A stretch of DNA of 64,000 nt. It comes from Avena insularis (Eukaryota; Streptophyta; Magnoliopsida; Poales; Poaceae). The stretch covers positions 351,672,329 through 351,736,328 of the forward strand of contig CM042686.1 in assembly GCA_023614405.1 (NCBI GenBank). The letters run 5' to 3'. Below are positions 11,655-21,510 of the stretch, one piece after another (the first letter of the stretch is position 1; each line of letters starts with the position of its first letter). The position numbers and the translations under genes were made by a program. A model generated the notes under the pieces. It saw nothing but the letters and a program-made list of their open reading frames with translations, did not search any database and was not told where the DNA came from.

Positions 11655-12138
11655 TGACGAGGGTTTAACTCGTCAATGCCCATTGTTATGGACTTGGGTT
11701 TTGGAGAAGGAGGGAGTGCTAGAGGCGTCAATCGGCTAGCAAACAAGCACACATGGACGCAAGGTTTACCCAGGTTCAGGCCTCGTAGAGGTCCCTACTC
11801 CTGCTTGTCTGCTCTTGGAATTAACGAAGGAATCGAAGATTACAGGGGCGCAGATGCAATCTGGCGAGAGTTGTGGAAACTAGGGTTGCGTGTGTCCTCC
11901 TCGCCGCCCCCTCCTAGCCTTTATATAGCTAGGCTAGGTCTCGGGTAGTAGGTAGAGTCGGTTACAAATTAGGGTTTTCCCTTTGAACTTTCTATCTTAA
12001 GATTCTTCTTGTCTCGCAAGCAATCGAGAGTCCGTGGGCCACTCGAATTCTCCACTGGGTCTTGGCAATGCCGTGGGCTTCTGCCGTATCTGGACCGTAT
12101 ATACAAACCTCGAGTACCTGTAGGGTATACCCATGTCA
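11655..12138 (-). repeat. 3' LTR of Tat copy B
   Basis: The repeat is 484 bp with TG...CA ends in plus-strand view. Its right side is a polypurine tract, which marks it as the 3' LTR of a minus-strand element. Its left side is copia gag-pol DNA. Confidence 0.9.
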
Positions 12139-12152
12139 GTAGCCCCCGAGTG
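12139..12152 (-). other. Polypurine tract of Tat copy B
   Basis: The minus strand reads CACTCGGGGGCTAC immediately before the LTR. This G-rich tract is the expected primer for plus-strand DNA synthesis. Confidence 0.7.
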
Positions 12153-13297
12153 TCCAGTGGAATCGCAGATTCGACTGGGAACTTTTGAAGTCTTTCGAGT
12201 GCATGACTGAGCATTTTCTGAGTGTTCTGTTTATGTCATAGGGATTGTTGATATACGTGCCTGATTTATCCGATGTATCGGTATCAGTTAACTTGCTTAG
12301 GGAAAAACAATGCAATCTACTCAAACTCGAGTCCCTGGACTCGAATTCAGAAAAGTTCTTGCATAATTCGACTTAGGCCACGGAGGTCTTACATGAGTCG
12401 AATTCCAGTGTGTAAGTGTGAGCACTCGACGCGTCCGTCAAGGCATGTTCATTGCACCTGTAGGTACGGATATGTTTCTGGTAGTGCGCAGCAGATGCGT
12501 TGCCAGGCCTTATTCATGTCTTATCTTCATGCTGTAAGCGCATCATCCAAATTTTTTGTCATCGCGGAGATGATTCGGGTGGCCCAGGAGACACAGTCTC
12601 TTTCTAGGGATAGTAGGAGGCAGAGTCGCCATAGCATTCGAGTGTGGACGTTATCAACACACAGTACGATGTACAAATAATCATAGGGTGCGCGACCAGC
12701 GCTCCCTGTGGGAGTAGCACCCCGAGTGCCTGGTTGAGTCAAAGACTCAAGTAGGGACTAAAGACCTTTTGTGACTGCTGTCCTCTTTTGTTGCTTGTTT
12801 CAGTCGAATTTGCTTCTGGCGCTCCCTATGGGAGTAACCCATAATTCACAATCGAATCATAGATTCGAGTGGTGGGTATATCCTGAATGTTCATATACCT
12901 GCATAAAGATAAGTTGTAGGGTGCACGACCAGCGCTCCCTATGGGAGTAGCCCCCGAGTGCTTGGTTGAGTCGAAGACTCGAGCGAGGACTAAAGTAATC
13001 GAAATCTTCTACTGCTAAAATCAATGATGTTAGTGCTGACGATGTGATGACCTCGGTTGCCCATGTGAGCGGCTTTGACGGGACATGACGAGTGGTGGGT
13101 CCCACTTTCTGACTTTGATTTGACTAGGCGTGCGTAATCTTCTGTTTTAACTGCGTCTCCTCGATTTCCGCGCGTAATGGGAATAGTGGGGGGACGGTTC
13201 ATGCTTCAGCTTCACCATGTGTCGATGGTGATGTGTGCCACATGTATAGTAGGGTTTCTGCTGGCCGTTGGATGGTGTCTGTGAGGAGGTTAACTAG
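12153..13297. other. 3' untranslated region of Tat copy B
   Basis: This 1.15-kb stretch lies between the polypurine tract and the insertion point of D. I find no credible coding frame. It carries a dispersed motif family: CGAGTG / TCGAAGACTCGAG-like words and the GCTCCCTATGGGAGTA unit repeated three times (about 12701, 12818, 12933). Variable, repeat-rich 3' UTRs are known for Tat elements. In the intact element this DNA would be upstream of the antisense gene, so it could also hold that gene's promoter. Confidence 0.6.
12685..12995. repeat. Two imperfect copies of a ~77-bp unit, 233 bp apart
   Basis: The units 12685-12761 and 12918-12995 both run AGGGTGC-CGACCAGCGCTCCCT, then GGGAGTAGC-CCCGAGTGC and end with a TTGAGTC-AAGACTC stretch. 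A partial third copy of the central part is at about 12815-12840. This is an incipient tandem duplication inside the 3' UTR. Confidence 0.7.
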
Positions 13298-13582
13298 TGT
13301 AACCTCCCAAAACTTTAATCCAAGTGATCAAGATTAAATCTACCCAATTTAGGGTTAACAAAAACTTTTTCTATTGAAAATCTTTAAGCATTCATATGTG
13401 TGTGCATTTAAAATAGGAGTTGTGTGAAATGCCATGATTGAGTGATCTATTGGTTGTAAAATGACTCTAAGGTGAATGCCACATCATCTACATCATCCCC
13501 AAGCAAATCCCAAAGAAAAAGAAATCAAAAAGAATTAAATAAGGCAAATGGTCACTTTTGCCATTTTAATCACCTAGCCCAC
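13298..13582 (+). repeat. 5' LTR of D, first part
   Basis: The segment starts TGTAACCTCC and matches the first ~285 bp of the 3' LTR at 41033, with about nine differences by eye. It is cut by element C, whose insertion duplicated CCCAC (13578-13582). Confidence 0.88.
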
Positions 13583-15085
13583 TTATACGTCCATTTTGCA
13601 TCACTATTCTATGTCTTAATTCACTATTATTCATTGATATATTTTGTATTGAGAGGTGATACTTATGTTATTTCATCTGTTTTTGCATGGTTGATGACTT
13701 TTGGAGCATGGACCGCTGCAGTCAGGATTCTGATGGAAAAGGTGCTGTTTGGAGGCAAAATTCGCGAAGGTCAGAAAATCTGGGAAAATATACGGAAAAT
13801 TCTATTTTTCCAAAAGACTCAAGATGCTAGAAGATGGAGTGGAGGTGGGCCACAGGGGGCCCACACCACCCCATGGCGCGGGCAAGCCCAGGCCACGCCA
13901 GGGAGTGGTGTGGCCACCTGCCCACCTCCACCTCTCTCCTCCGGGCGATATCTTCCTTGAAACCCTAAGACTCGGGGAGCAACCACAGAAAGATTCCGCC
14001 GCCTCTGCGGGGCGGAAAACACCAAGAGAGAAAGATCTCTCCGGTAGACAGATTTCTGCCAGGGGAATTCCTTCCCGGAGAGGGGAGATCGTCGCCATCA
14101 ACACCACCATCAAGCTGGACTTCATCGGGATCATCATCATCACCGCCATCATCACCATCAGCAACCTCATTACCATCTCCATATTGCTGTAATAATTGGT
14201 TGAATCTTGCTATAGTTCATAGGGGAAACTTTCCCGGTGTTTATTACTCTTTGTAGTTGATGCTATTGAGTGAACCATTGAACTATTGTTTATGTTTAGA
14301 TTGTTATACATCATTATTCCATCTTTGATCATGATGCATATGATGTCTTGTGAGTAGTTCGTTTTGTTCTTGAGGACATGGGAGAAGTCTTGTTGTTAGT
14401 AGCGGAGTTGTGTTGAGAAAGATTCAATAGATTGTTATTTAAGTTGTGGTGTACTTCTTCTAGTGGTGTCATGTGAACGTCGACTACATGACACTTCACC
14501 TATATGGGCCTAGGGGAATGCATTGTGTATTTGGCTACTAATCGTAGGGGTTGCCGGAGTGACAAAAACCTAAATCCCCGTTAGGAAACCATTGCACAAG
14601 GGACGTAAGGGTCTTAGAGTTTAAAGTTGTGGTTAGGTTTTACCTTAATTACTTTCTTGTACTTACGGATATTTGGGGGTTTAATCACAAGTATGTATTA
14701 AGTCTTGGATCGGACGGTACATTAGCACTGGTTCACCCACACAACACTTAGCAAGCTAGAGAAGATTAATCGACTATATGAAGCGAAAGCACTTGACAGT
14801 CTTCCCATGTGTCCTCGAGAATGTTTGGTCATCTATAGAAATACAACCGGCTTGTCCTTTGCTTCATAAAGGATTGGGCCACTTGCTGCATTCATTCTTA
14901 CTGTCTTTTGTTTACTCGTACTTTGTTTGCTTGCTTTATCGAAAACCCCTAAAAATCCGTTTGCTAAGTATTTGCAGAGAATTCCTGATCCGTACCACTA
15001 GCTAGCACCTTCTTCTCCTCGTTGGGTTCGACACTCTTACTTATCGAAAATACTGCGATACACCCCCTATACTTGTGGGTCATCA
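13583..15085 (+). repeat. 5' LTR of element C
   Basis: It starts TTATACGTCC (the partner LTR has TGATACGTCC, so the terminal G has mutated) and ends GTGGGTCATCA. It is about 1,503 bp. An ATC/CAT-rich stretch lies near 14120-14170. It is similar to 19997-21510 throughout. Confidence 0.9.
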
Positions 15086-15096
15086 AGACTATTTTC

Positions 15097-15114
15097 TAGC
15101 ACCGTTGCCGGGGA
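15097..15114 (+). other. Degenerate primer-binding site of C
   Basis: The site TAGCACCGTTGCCGGGGA starts 11 bases after the LTR. It equals the usual tRNA-Asp site TGGCGCCGTTGCCGGGGA apart from two G-to-A changes, consistent with cytosine-methylation decay on the other strand. Confidence 0.7.
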
Positions 15115-15199
15115 GTGAAGCGCTATTGGAGAGTGGAACTGGTAAAGGAAACTTCTACTGTGAGTATTGTTTACTTCTGCTAGTTGCTTTATTTTCGTT

Positions 15200-16676
15200 A
15201 TGGATAATTCACTGAGTTTCTTATTTGGTAATGCTACTACCACTGCTAAGGTAGTAGATAAGCCACCACCTGCTGAGAAAAATGTTTTCAAAATACCTAC
15301 AAGAATTATTGATCGTGTTATGGATAACTACTATGTTGGGGATGGAACTGTCCATCCCGGTGATCATTTACTCTTTATACACGAATTATGCAGGTTGTTC
15401 AAGTGTGCAGGTATTACTACAGATCAACTTAAGAAGAAGTTATTCTCATTATCACTGAAAGGAAGAGCTGAGGAATGGTATAAGCTGCTGAAGAATGGTC
15501 AAGCTCTGGAATGGGAGGAAATAGTGCCTCTCTTTTATTCAAAGTTTTATCCTCCTAGTGAGATTCATAAAGATCGGAATCAAATATACAACTTTTGGCC
15601 TCTTGATGGAGAGAGTACATCTCAAGCTTGGGGGAGATTGAAGTTACTAATGCTCAAATGTCCCATTCATGAGCTCCCCAACAATATTATTATCAATAAC
15701 TTTTATGCAAGGCTCCCTCTACATGATAAGGATTTATTGGATGTTTCTTGTGCTGGATCATTCACTCGCATGGAAGAAGAAGTTAAATGGGACCTTCTAG
15801 ATCGTATTCAAGACAATGCTGAAGCTTGGGAGAATGACAAAGGTAGAAAGTCAGGTATAAATTATGATTATGAATGCATTGAATCTTTTATGGGAACTGA
15901 TGACTTTCAAAATATTAAAAATGCTTATGGTCTAGACTCTCAAGCTATTGCTTCTTATTTTAAGGCCTTTGCTTCCTATATTGAAGTGCCTAAAAAGAAG
16001 TGGAATAAGTATCATGAACCTTATAAAGATATTGCTAAGAGTGTTCCTTCAAGAAATACTGAAGTTTATACTACTAATCATGTTTTACCTAAACCTTATA
16101 TTGAGAAAATGCCCTTCCCAGTTAAGGTAAAGGAACATTCTATGATGGCTAGTATGGTAGATGAAAGTATGAATAAAGCTATTGAACCTGATAAAAAAAA
16201 TGGTTGATGAACCTATTGCAGCAAATGTGAAAGACTTTGTTGCTAAATATGAAAAAGAGGGACACCCTATCCTTTGTAAGGATACCTCTAATATTGTTTC
16301 TCATAGTAGTGTTATGAGAGCTAGTATTCCTGTGTTTTCTGTTAGAATAAGTGATCATTGCTATGATGGTCCTTGTGATAGCTATATTGTTAAGTTTATG
16401 CATGATACTGAAAGTTATTATGAGAGAGGGAAAAGTGTTCTTATGCATCTCAATAATATCAAGTTTCCCCGTTTCATGCTGAAAGTTTTTATGCTGCACT
16501 TCTTTTGCCTTCTTATGCAAGTTTCCTATGGTTTCAACAACTTGTTTGTTCACAAAATCCCCTTGCATAGGAAGTGGGTTAGACTTAAATATGTGTGTTT
16601 TTGCTTCTTAATGCTCTCTTTCACTTCAAATCATATCCCTATGAGAGCTTCTTCAAAATTATCATGCCCATCTTAA
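15200..16676 (+). pseudogene. gag: gag and truncated protease of element C
   Basis: The frame opens at ATG 15200 (MDNSLSFLFG) and stays open to 16207. It has the plant gypsy gag core (LCRLFKCAGI, LKGRAEEWYK, EWEEIVPLFYSKFYPPSEI, QAWGRLKLLMLKCPIHELPN). At an A8 run (16194-16201) the frame shifts, and coding continues from 16200 with MVDEPIAANVKDFVAKYEKE. SIPVFSVRISDHCYDGPCD follows (about 16324-16380), which resembles the N-terminal flank of Athila-type proteases. The following D-I-G-A-S catalytic segment is absent, and the sequence passes into a non-matching C-terminus. Pol is therefore deleted from inside the protease. Gag may still have been made from a parent without the extra A. Confidence 0.8.
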
Positions 16677-17742
16677 TGGCTATAAAGAAAGAGCTTTATG
16701 GGAGACAACCCAATTTGTTTTTGCTTTCAGTTTGTTTTTGTTTCTTTGAGTCTTGGAAGTTATTACTTCGGTAATAACCTCTCCTTATCTGTTTTGTTTG
16801 GTTTTTGTGTCAAGATCAACCTCTAATGAGAGAGAAGTAATATTTGGAGAAGTTGCTGTCCCGAAACAGATTTTTTGTGCTTCACCGTAAAAATTCGTGA
16901 GAGATCTCTGTATGTCAGATTGAGCTGTAATTGTTTGTGCTTTTTCCCCAGGTTGTTATTTAACTTTTGTTAGTTTTGCACTTTCTGATTTGAGCAACAG
17001 AAGATTTTCGAAAAATTTGATCTTTACCTGCTGGTCTGTTTTGACAGATTTAGCCACTCTTGCATTTGCTTCTTTATTCGATTTCCTTTTTGAATTCCTT
17101 TTGGGTTTTCGGAAGGAGTTGCTACAGTAGCTTATGTTTTGATGGTTTTCAGTTGAAGTTGGACTCAAAAGGTTCTATCACTTCACTTATACTAATGTTG
17201 GTAATAAGAATTGTGTGAAGTTTTGTGTGGAAGAAATTTCCAGGAAAGTGGAGATATTGGTGTAATAAGGAAGAGAAAGGTTTTATGACTCAAGTAATAA
17301 ATATATGAAGATGAAGATATCGATGATATTCAAGTGATGACTGCGGAAGGATCTACTAGATACCAAATTCAGAGACCTGCTGAGTCCATATTCGAATAGG
17401 TAACAGTTCTGGTAAGAAAAGTTCCGCGAAAATACAATCCAACTATATTTTTGCAGTTTTCAGTCAATAAGGAAAGCTACGAAGTGAAAAAGGGACGGAA
17501 ACGGAGCCAGGGTGGCCCACACCACCCCATGGCGCAGGTCCACCCCTCGCCGTGCCACCAGGTGGTGAGGCCACCCAGGACTCCGTCTCCGACCCGTTTT
17601 CTCCCAGTACCATCCTTTTGATATGAAACTTCATAATATATAACCCCCCGGATTCCCCGAGGTCCGTATATCGTGTTTTCGTCGTGTTTTTTGATTCGAT
17701 CTGTTTCTGTCAGGACATACTCTTTGAAAGTTTAGAAGCACA
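16677..17742 (+). other. Non-coding interior of C
   Basis: This stretch is T-rich with no supported frame. A segment at about 17505-17590 repeats the LTR-like theme GGCCCACACCACCCCATGGC, also seen at 13853 and 20269 in the LTRs. It may be a small internal duplication or a shared low-complexity motif. Confidence 0.5.
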
Positions 17743-17997
17743 ATGGTGTCTGCCAAGGATAAAGGGAAGGAGCCCATGGAGAAAGACCTCCAAGACCCCA
17801 AGCAGGGGCTGGTACCTTTTGTTACTTGCCCTGCATCAACGGAAGCACTACAAGTCACTAAGGAGTTCTGCGATAAGTACCGAGACTTGCAGAGAAAGGC
17901 GGACATGCTTCAATGGGAGAATAATAGGCTTCGCAAGATGCTGGAAGATTACCTCACGACAACTAAGAAGATATTACCACCACCACCGAAGGAGTAA
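17743..17997 (+). CDS. Small coiled-coil ORF of element C (84 aa)
   Basis: The frame is intact, starts MVSAKDKGKE and ends PPPPKE. A basic/acidic N-terminus is followed by a helical stretch (TKEFCDKYRDLQRKADMLQW, about residues 40-60) with heptad-like spacing, then ENNRLRKMLEDYL and a proline tail. I recognise no domain. It lies where autonomous Athila elements carry an extra gene after pol, but nothing here shows envelope features such as a signal peptide or a membrane segment. It is an unknown protein, possibly a relic. Confidence 0.45.
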   Translation: MVSAKDKGKEPMEKDLQDPKQGLVPFVTCPASTEALQVTKEFCDKYRDLQRKADMLQWENNRLRKMLEDYLTTTKKILPPPPKE

Positions 17998-19982
17998 ATC
18001 GTCATCAGGTTTGGCATCCCCTTGGTTTGTTCCAAGCTTGGGGGAGTGCCGCGGTATCATATCACTATCTTCTATCTTTTTACCTTATTAGTAGAGTCAT
18101 ATCTTGAATAGAGGAGTTATTATGTAGTATGGTTTGCATTATGGAAGTGTCCCCTCTCTCGTTAGATTTGTATCCCTTGGTGTGAGTTACCGTTATGGAA
18201 TATTAATGAGAAGTTCTATCATTCACTCTTTTGCATAACTTATATTAGTTTTCAATTCGTGGTTATATGATTGATCTTGTTGTTAGTATTGGTAGCACTT
18301 TGGGATCTTTGAGTTAATTTAGTTGGTTTTGGCAAACCTGGCTCGGTCAGTAGCAACACCTTTTTGAGAGTTGAAAAGAAAAGGATAGAAGTACTAGAGA
18401 GAAAAATAATTTCATCATCTTTCTTTCTTGATTTTATCATAAGTTTAGTATTCTCTAGTTATGATCTTTTGTGCTTCCAAGGAAGATTGCATGTTTGTCT
18501 TTATCACTTGTATGTTTGTTTGTTTCCTTCAACTCTTGTACTTGCTACCCAGCCTTGCTAGCCAAAAACCTGTACTGAGAGGGATTTCTTCTCGTGCATC
18601 CACCTCCTTTAAACCAAAACCTTTGCCATTTGTGTCCACCATACTTACCTAGTAGCATTATTGCTATTCCAAGTAAATTCCTGTTTTGTCTACCTCCCAA
18701 ATTAAACTTGTTATGAGAAAATTAGTGATTAAAGCTCTCACGAACTTGATGGCATACTTTACTTTCTTGCACTTAATAAACCCGAACCATTGTGAACTCT
18801 CCATGAAACTTATATGCTTGCAAATTATAGGCTAGGGATTAGCAGAACCGTGCTGTCACGGGGAATGCTTTCAACACTTGTAAATATATACCCAGTTGAT
18901 ACCTTGCTCTTTTGTTTGCGGATGTCGTCGGTGTGAAATAAAAGGGGAGCTTTTAAGTCCATGGAGTTATGTATGTGTTAGAGAAAGCGCTGGGCATTGG
19001 TCTAATCCATGCTGACATGGTGGAAATCTACATCGTAACCATAATGATATCTATGAAGCATTCTTCTTATAAAAAAGAGAGACATAACTATTGAGAAAAA
19101 GAAAAGAAAAAAAAGAGATACTATGAAAAGAGGAAAGAGAGAAAAAAGCACCATTTTCCCATGGTAAATAAGAAGATTGCTGAGATACTCATTGTCTGCT
19201 TGCCTTGTCATTTTGATACGGGGATTCTTCCGTATCATCGGGAAAGGGGTGGCCCGTTGGCGATTCTCAATGATACGCACATACTTACAATGACAAGAAC
19301 TTACCGGTAACTAAAGTTGAGTAGCATGAGGAGCGGCCCTCGTACTCAAGGGACTTGGGATCTTCAGTTTATAGTCTAGCAAGCATATAACTCAGATTGG
19401 ACCTCACTTTAACCTTAATCACCTAAAGATGCCTATGATAGGGGCAATGAGAGCTGAAAGCTAGTAAGTATCATAATTTTTGGGAGCTCTTTATGAGACT
19501 TGTAATCCCTGCTTCCCTCTTTGAAGGGCCCTTTCTTTCACTTTGTAGTTGAGTCAGTAAACCTATTCCCTTCTATCTCAGCAAGTATTTTGAGTTGATG
19601 TGTTTCATTCATTCATATGATGATTTATTCAATCATGTTTCTTATGTTCCTTGTTTTGCACATTGCTCTTATCTTGAAGTTTACTACTTTGAAAGCTTTC
19701 TTTGAAAAAACCAGCTATTTGTGAACTCTAGCAAATTATCAACTATTCTTCGACCAAGAGCTAAGTTTGCCATTACCAATGATGTTTTACTCTATCTATT
19801 TTTATTTTGTTTTCTTTACTCATTGCAAGTTGAGTTGTATAATAGTGAGTTGTCTTCTATTATGATCTATGTATTTGATGAATGTGATGCTTCTTGTCCG
19901 TATTCTTTTATCGACTCTTCACTCCATAAACCTGAGGTCATGTTTATTGAGCTCAGTTTCGCTTGGGGACAAGCGAAGTCTA
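17998..19982 (+). other. Non-coding 3' interior of C with internal purine tracts
   Basis: No credible gene is present. AAGCTTGGGGGAGT at about 18033-18046 nearly repeats the true polypurine tract at 19983-19996, and could be a central polypurine tract. A purine-rich run occupies about 19070-19152 (AAAAGAAAAGAAAAAAAAGAG and neighbours). Several short frames here are chance. Confidence 0.55.
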
Positions 19983-19996
19983 AGCTTGGGGGGAGT
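19983..19996 (+). other. Polypurine tract of C
   Basis: AGCTTGGGGGGAGT abuts the 3' LTR start TGATACG. Confidence 0.75.
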
Positions 19997-21510
19997 TGAT
20001 ACGTCCATTTTGCATCACTATTCTATGTCTTAATTCACTATTATTCATTGATATATTTTGTATTGAGAGGTGATACTTATGTTATTTCATCTGTTTTTGC
20101 ATGGTTGATGGCTTTTGGAGCATAGACCGCTGCTCAGGATTCTGATGGAAAAGGTGCTGTTTGGAGGCAAAATTCGCGAAGATCAGGAAATCCGGAAAAA
20201 TATACGGAAAATTCTATTTTTCTAGAAGACTCAAGATGCCAGAAGATGGAGTGGAGGTGGGCCACAGGGGGCCCACACCACCCCATGGAGCGGGCAAGCC
20301 CAGGCCGCGCCAGGGAGTGGTGTGGCCACCCTGGCCCACTCTAGCCTCTCCCCTCTGGCGTATATCTTCCTCCCAAAACCCTAAGACCCGGGGAGCAACC
20401 ACAGAAAGATTCCGTCGCGTCTGCGGGGCGGAAAACTCTGAGAGAGAAAGATCTCTCCGGCAGACAGATTTCTGCCGGGGGAATTCCTTCCCGGAGAGGG
20501 GAGATCATCCCCAACAACACCACCATCAAGCTGGACTTCATCAGGATCATCATCATCATCATCACCACCATCATCACCATTAGCACCCTCATCACCATCT
20601 CCATATTGCTGAAACAATTGGTTGAATCTTGCTATAGTTCATAGGGGAAACTTTCCCGGTGTTGATTACTCTTTGTAGTTGATGCTATTGAGTGAACCAT
20701 TGAATTATTGTTTATGTTCAGATTGTTATACATCATTATTCCATCTCTGATCATGATCCATATGATGTCTTGTGAGTAGTTCGTTTTTTCTTGAGGACAT
20801 GGGAGAAGTCTTGTTGTTAGTAGCGGAGTTGCGTTGAGAAAGATTCAATAGATTGTTATTTAAGTTGTGGTGTACTTCTTCTAGTGGTGTCATGTGAACG
20901 TCGACTACATGACACTTCACCTATATGGGCCTAGGGGAGTGCATTGTGTATTTGTCTACTAATTGTAGGGGTTGCCGGAGTGACAGAAACCTGAACCCCC
21001 GTTAGGAAACCATTGCACAAGGGACGTAAGGGTCTTAGAGTTTAAAGCTGTGGTTAGGTTTTACCTTAATTACTTTCTTGTACTTACGGATGTTTGCAAG
21101 GGGGTTTAATCACAAGTATGTATTAAGTCTTGGATGGGACGGTACATTAGCATAGGTTCACCCACACAACACTTAGCAAGCTCGAGAAGATTAATCGACT
21201 ATATGAAGCGAAAGCACTTGACAGTCTTCCCATGTGTCCCCGAGAACGTTTGGTCATCTATAGAAATACAAACGGCTTGTCCTTTGCTGCATAAAGGATT
21301 GGGCCACTTGCTGCATTCATTCATACTGTCTTTTGTTTGCTCGTACTTTGTTTGCCTGCTTTATCGAAAACCCCTAAAAATCCGTTTGCTAAATATTTGC
21401 AGAGAATTCCTGATCCATACCACTTGCCAGCACCTTCTGCTCCTCGTTGGGTTCGACACTCTTACTTATCGAAAATACTGCGATACACCCCCTATACTTG
21501 TGGGTCATCA
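19997..21510 (+). repeat. 3' LTR of element C
   Basis: It is 1,514 bp, starts TGATACGTCC and ends GGGTCATCA, followed by the CCCAC duplication. It differs from the 5' LTR by scattered substitutions and small indels. Confidence 0.92.
20536..20604 (+). repeat. CAT/ATC microsatellite in LTR of C
   Basis: A run of ATC/CAC triplets, interrupted but continuous, gives a poly-His frame on the plus strand. It is less pure in the 5' LTR (14120-14170). Confidence 0.8.

Larger units (their letters stand above)
13583..21510 (+). mobile_element. Athila-like non-autonomous element C (gag only)
   Basis: C is a complete 7.9-kb element with a perfect CCCAC duplication (13578-13582 and 21511-21515). LTRs are 13583-15085 and 19997-21510. 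Inside are a degenerate primer-binding site, gag, the first part of an Athila-type protease, a small coiled-coil frame and long non-coding DNA. There is no reverse transcriptase, RNase H or integrase, so movement must have relied on enzymes from another element. It sits in the 5' LTR of D. Confidence 0.9.

Noticed and set aside
16190..16205. A8 run at the gag frame break of C as a programmed frameshift site
   Set aside because: One extra A in a homopolymer is the simplest explanation. No downstream pseudoknot or stem is evident, and there is no pol to express.
20161..20583. Frame ending in a poly-His run
   Set aside because: The His run is a CAT microsatellite in the LTR of element C, and the other LTR does not keep the same frame.
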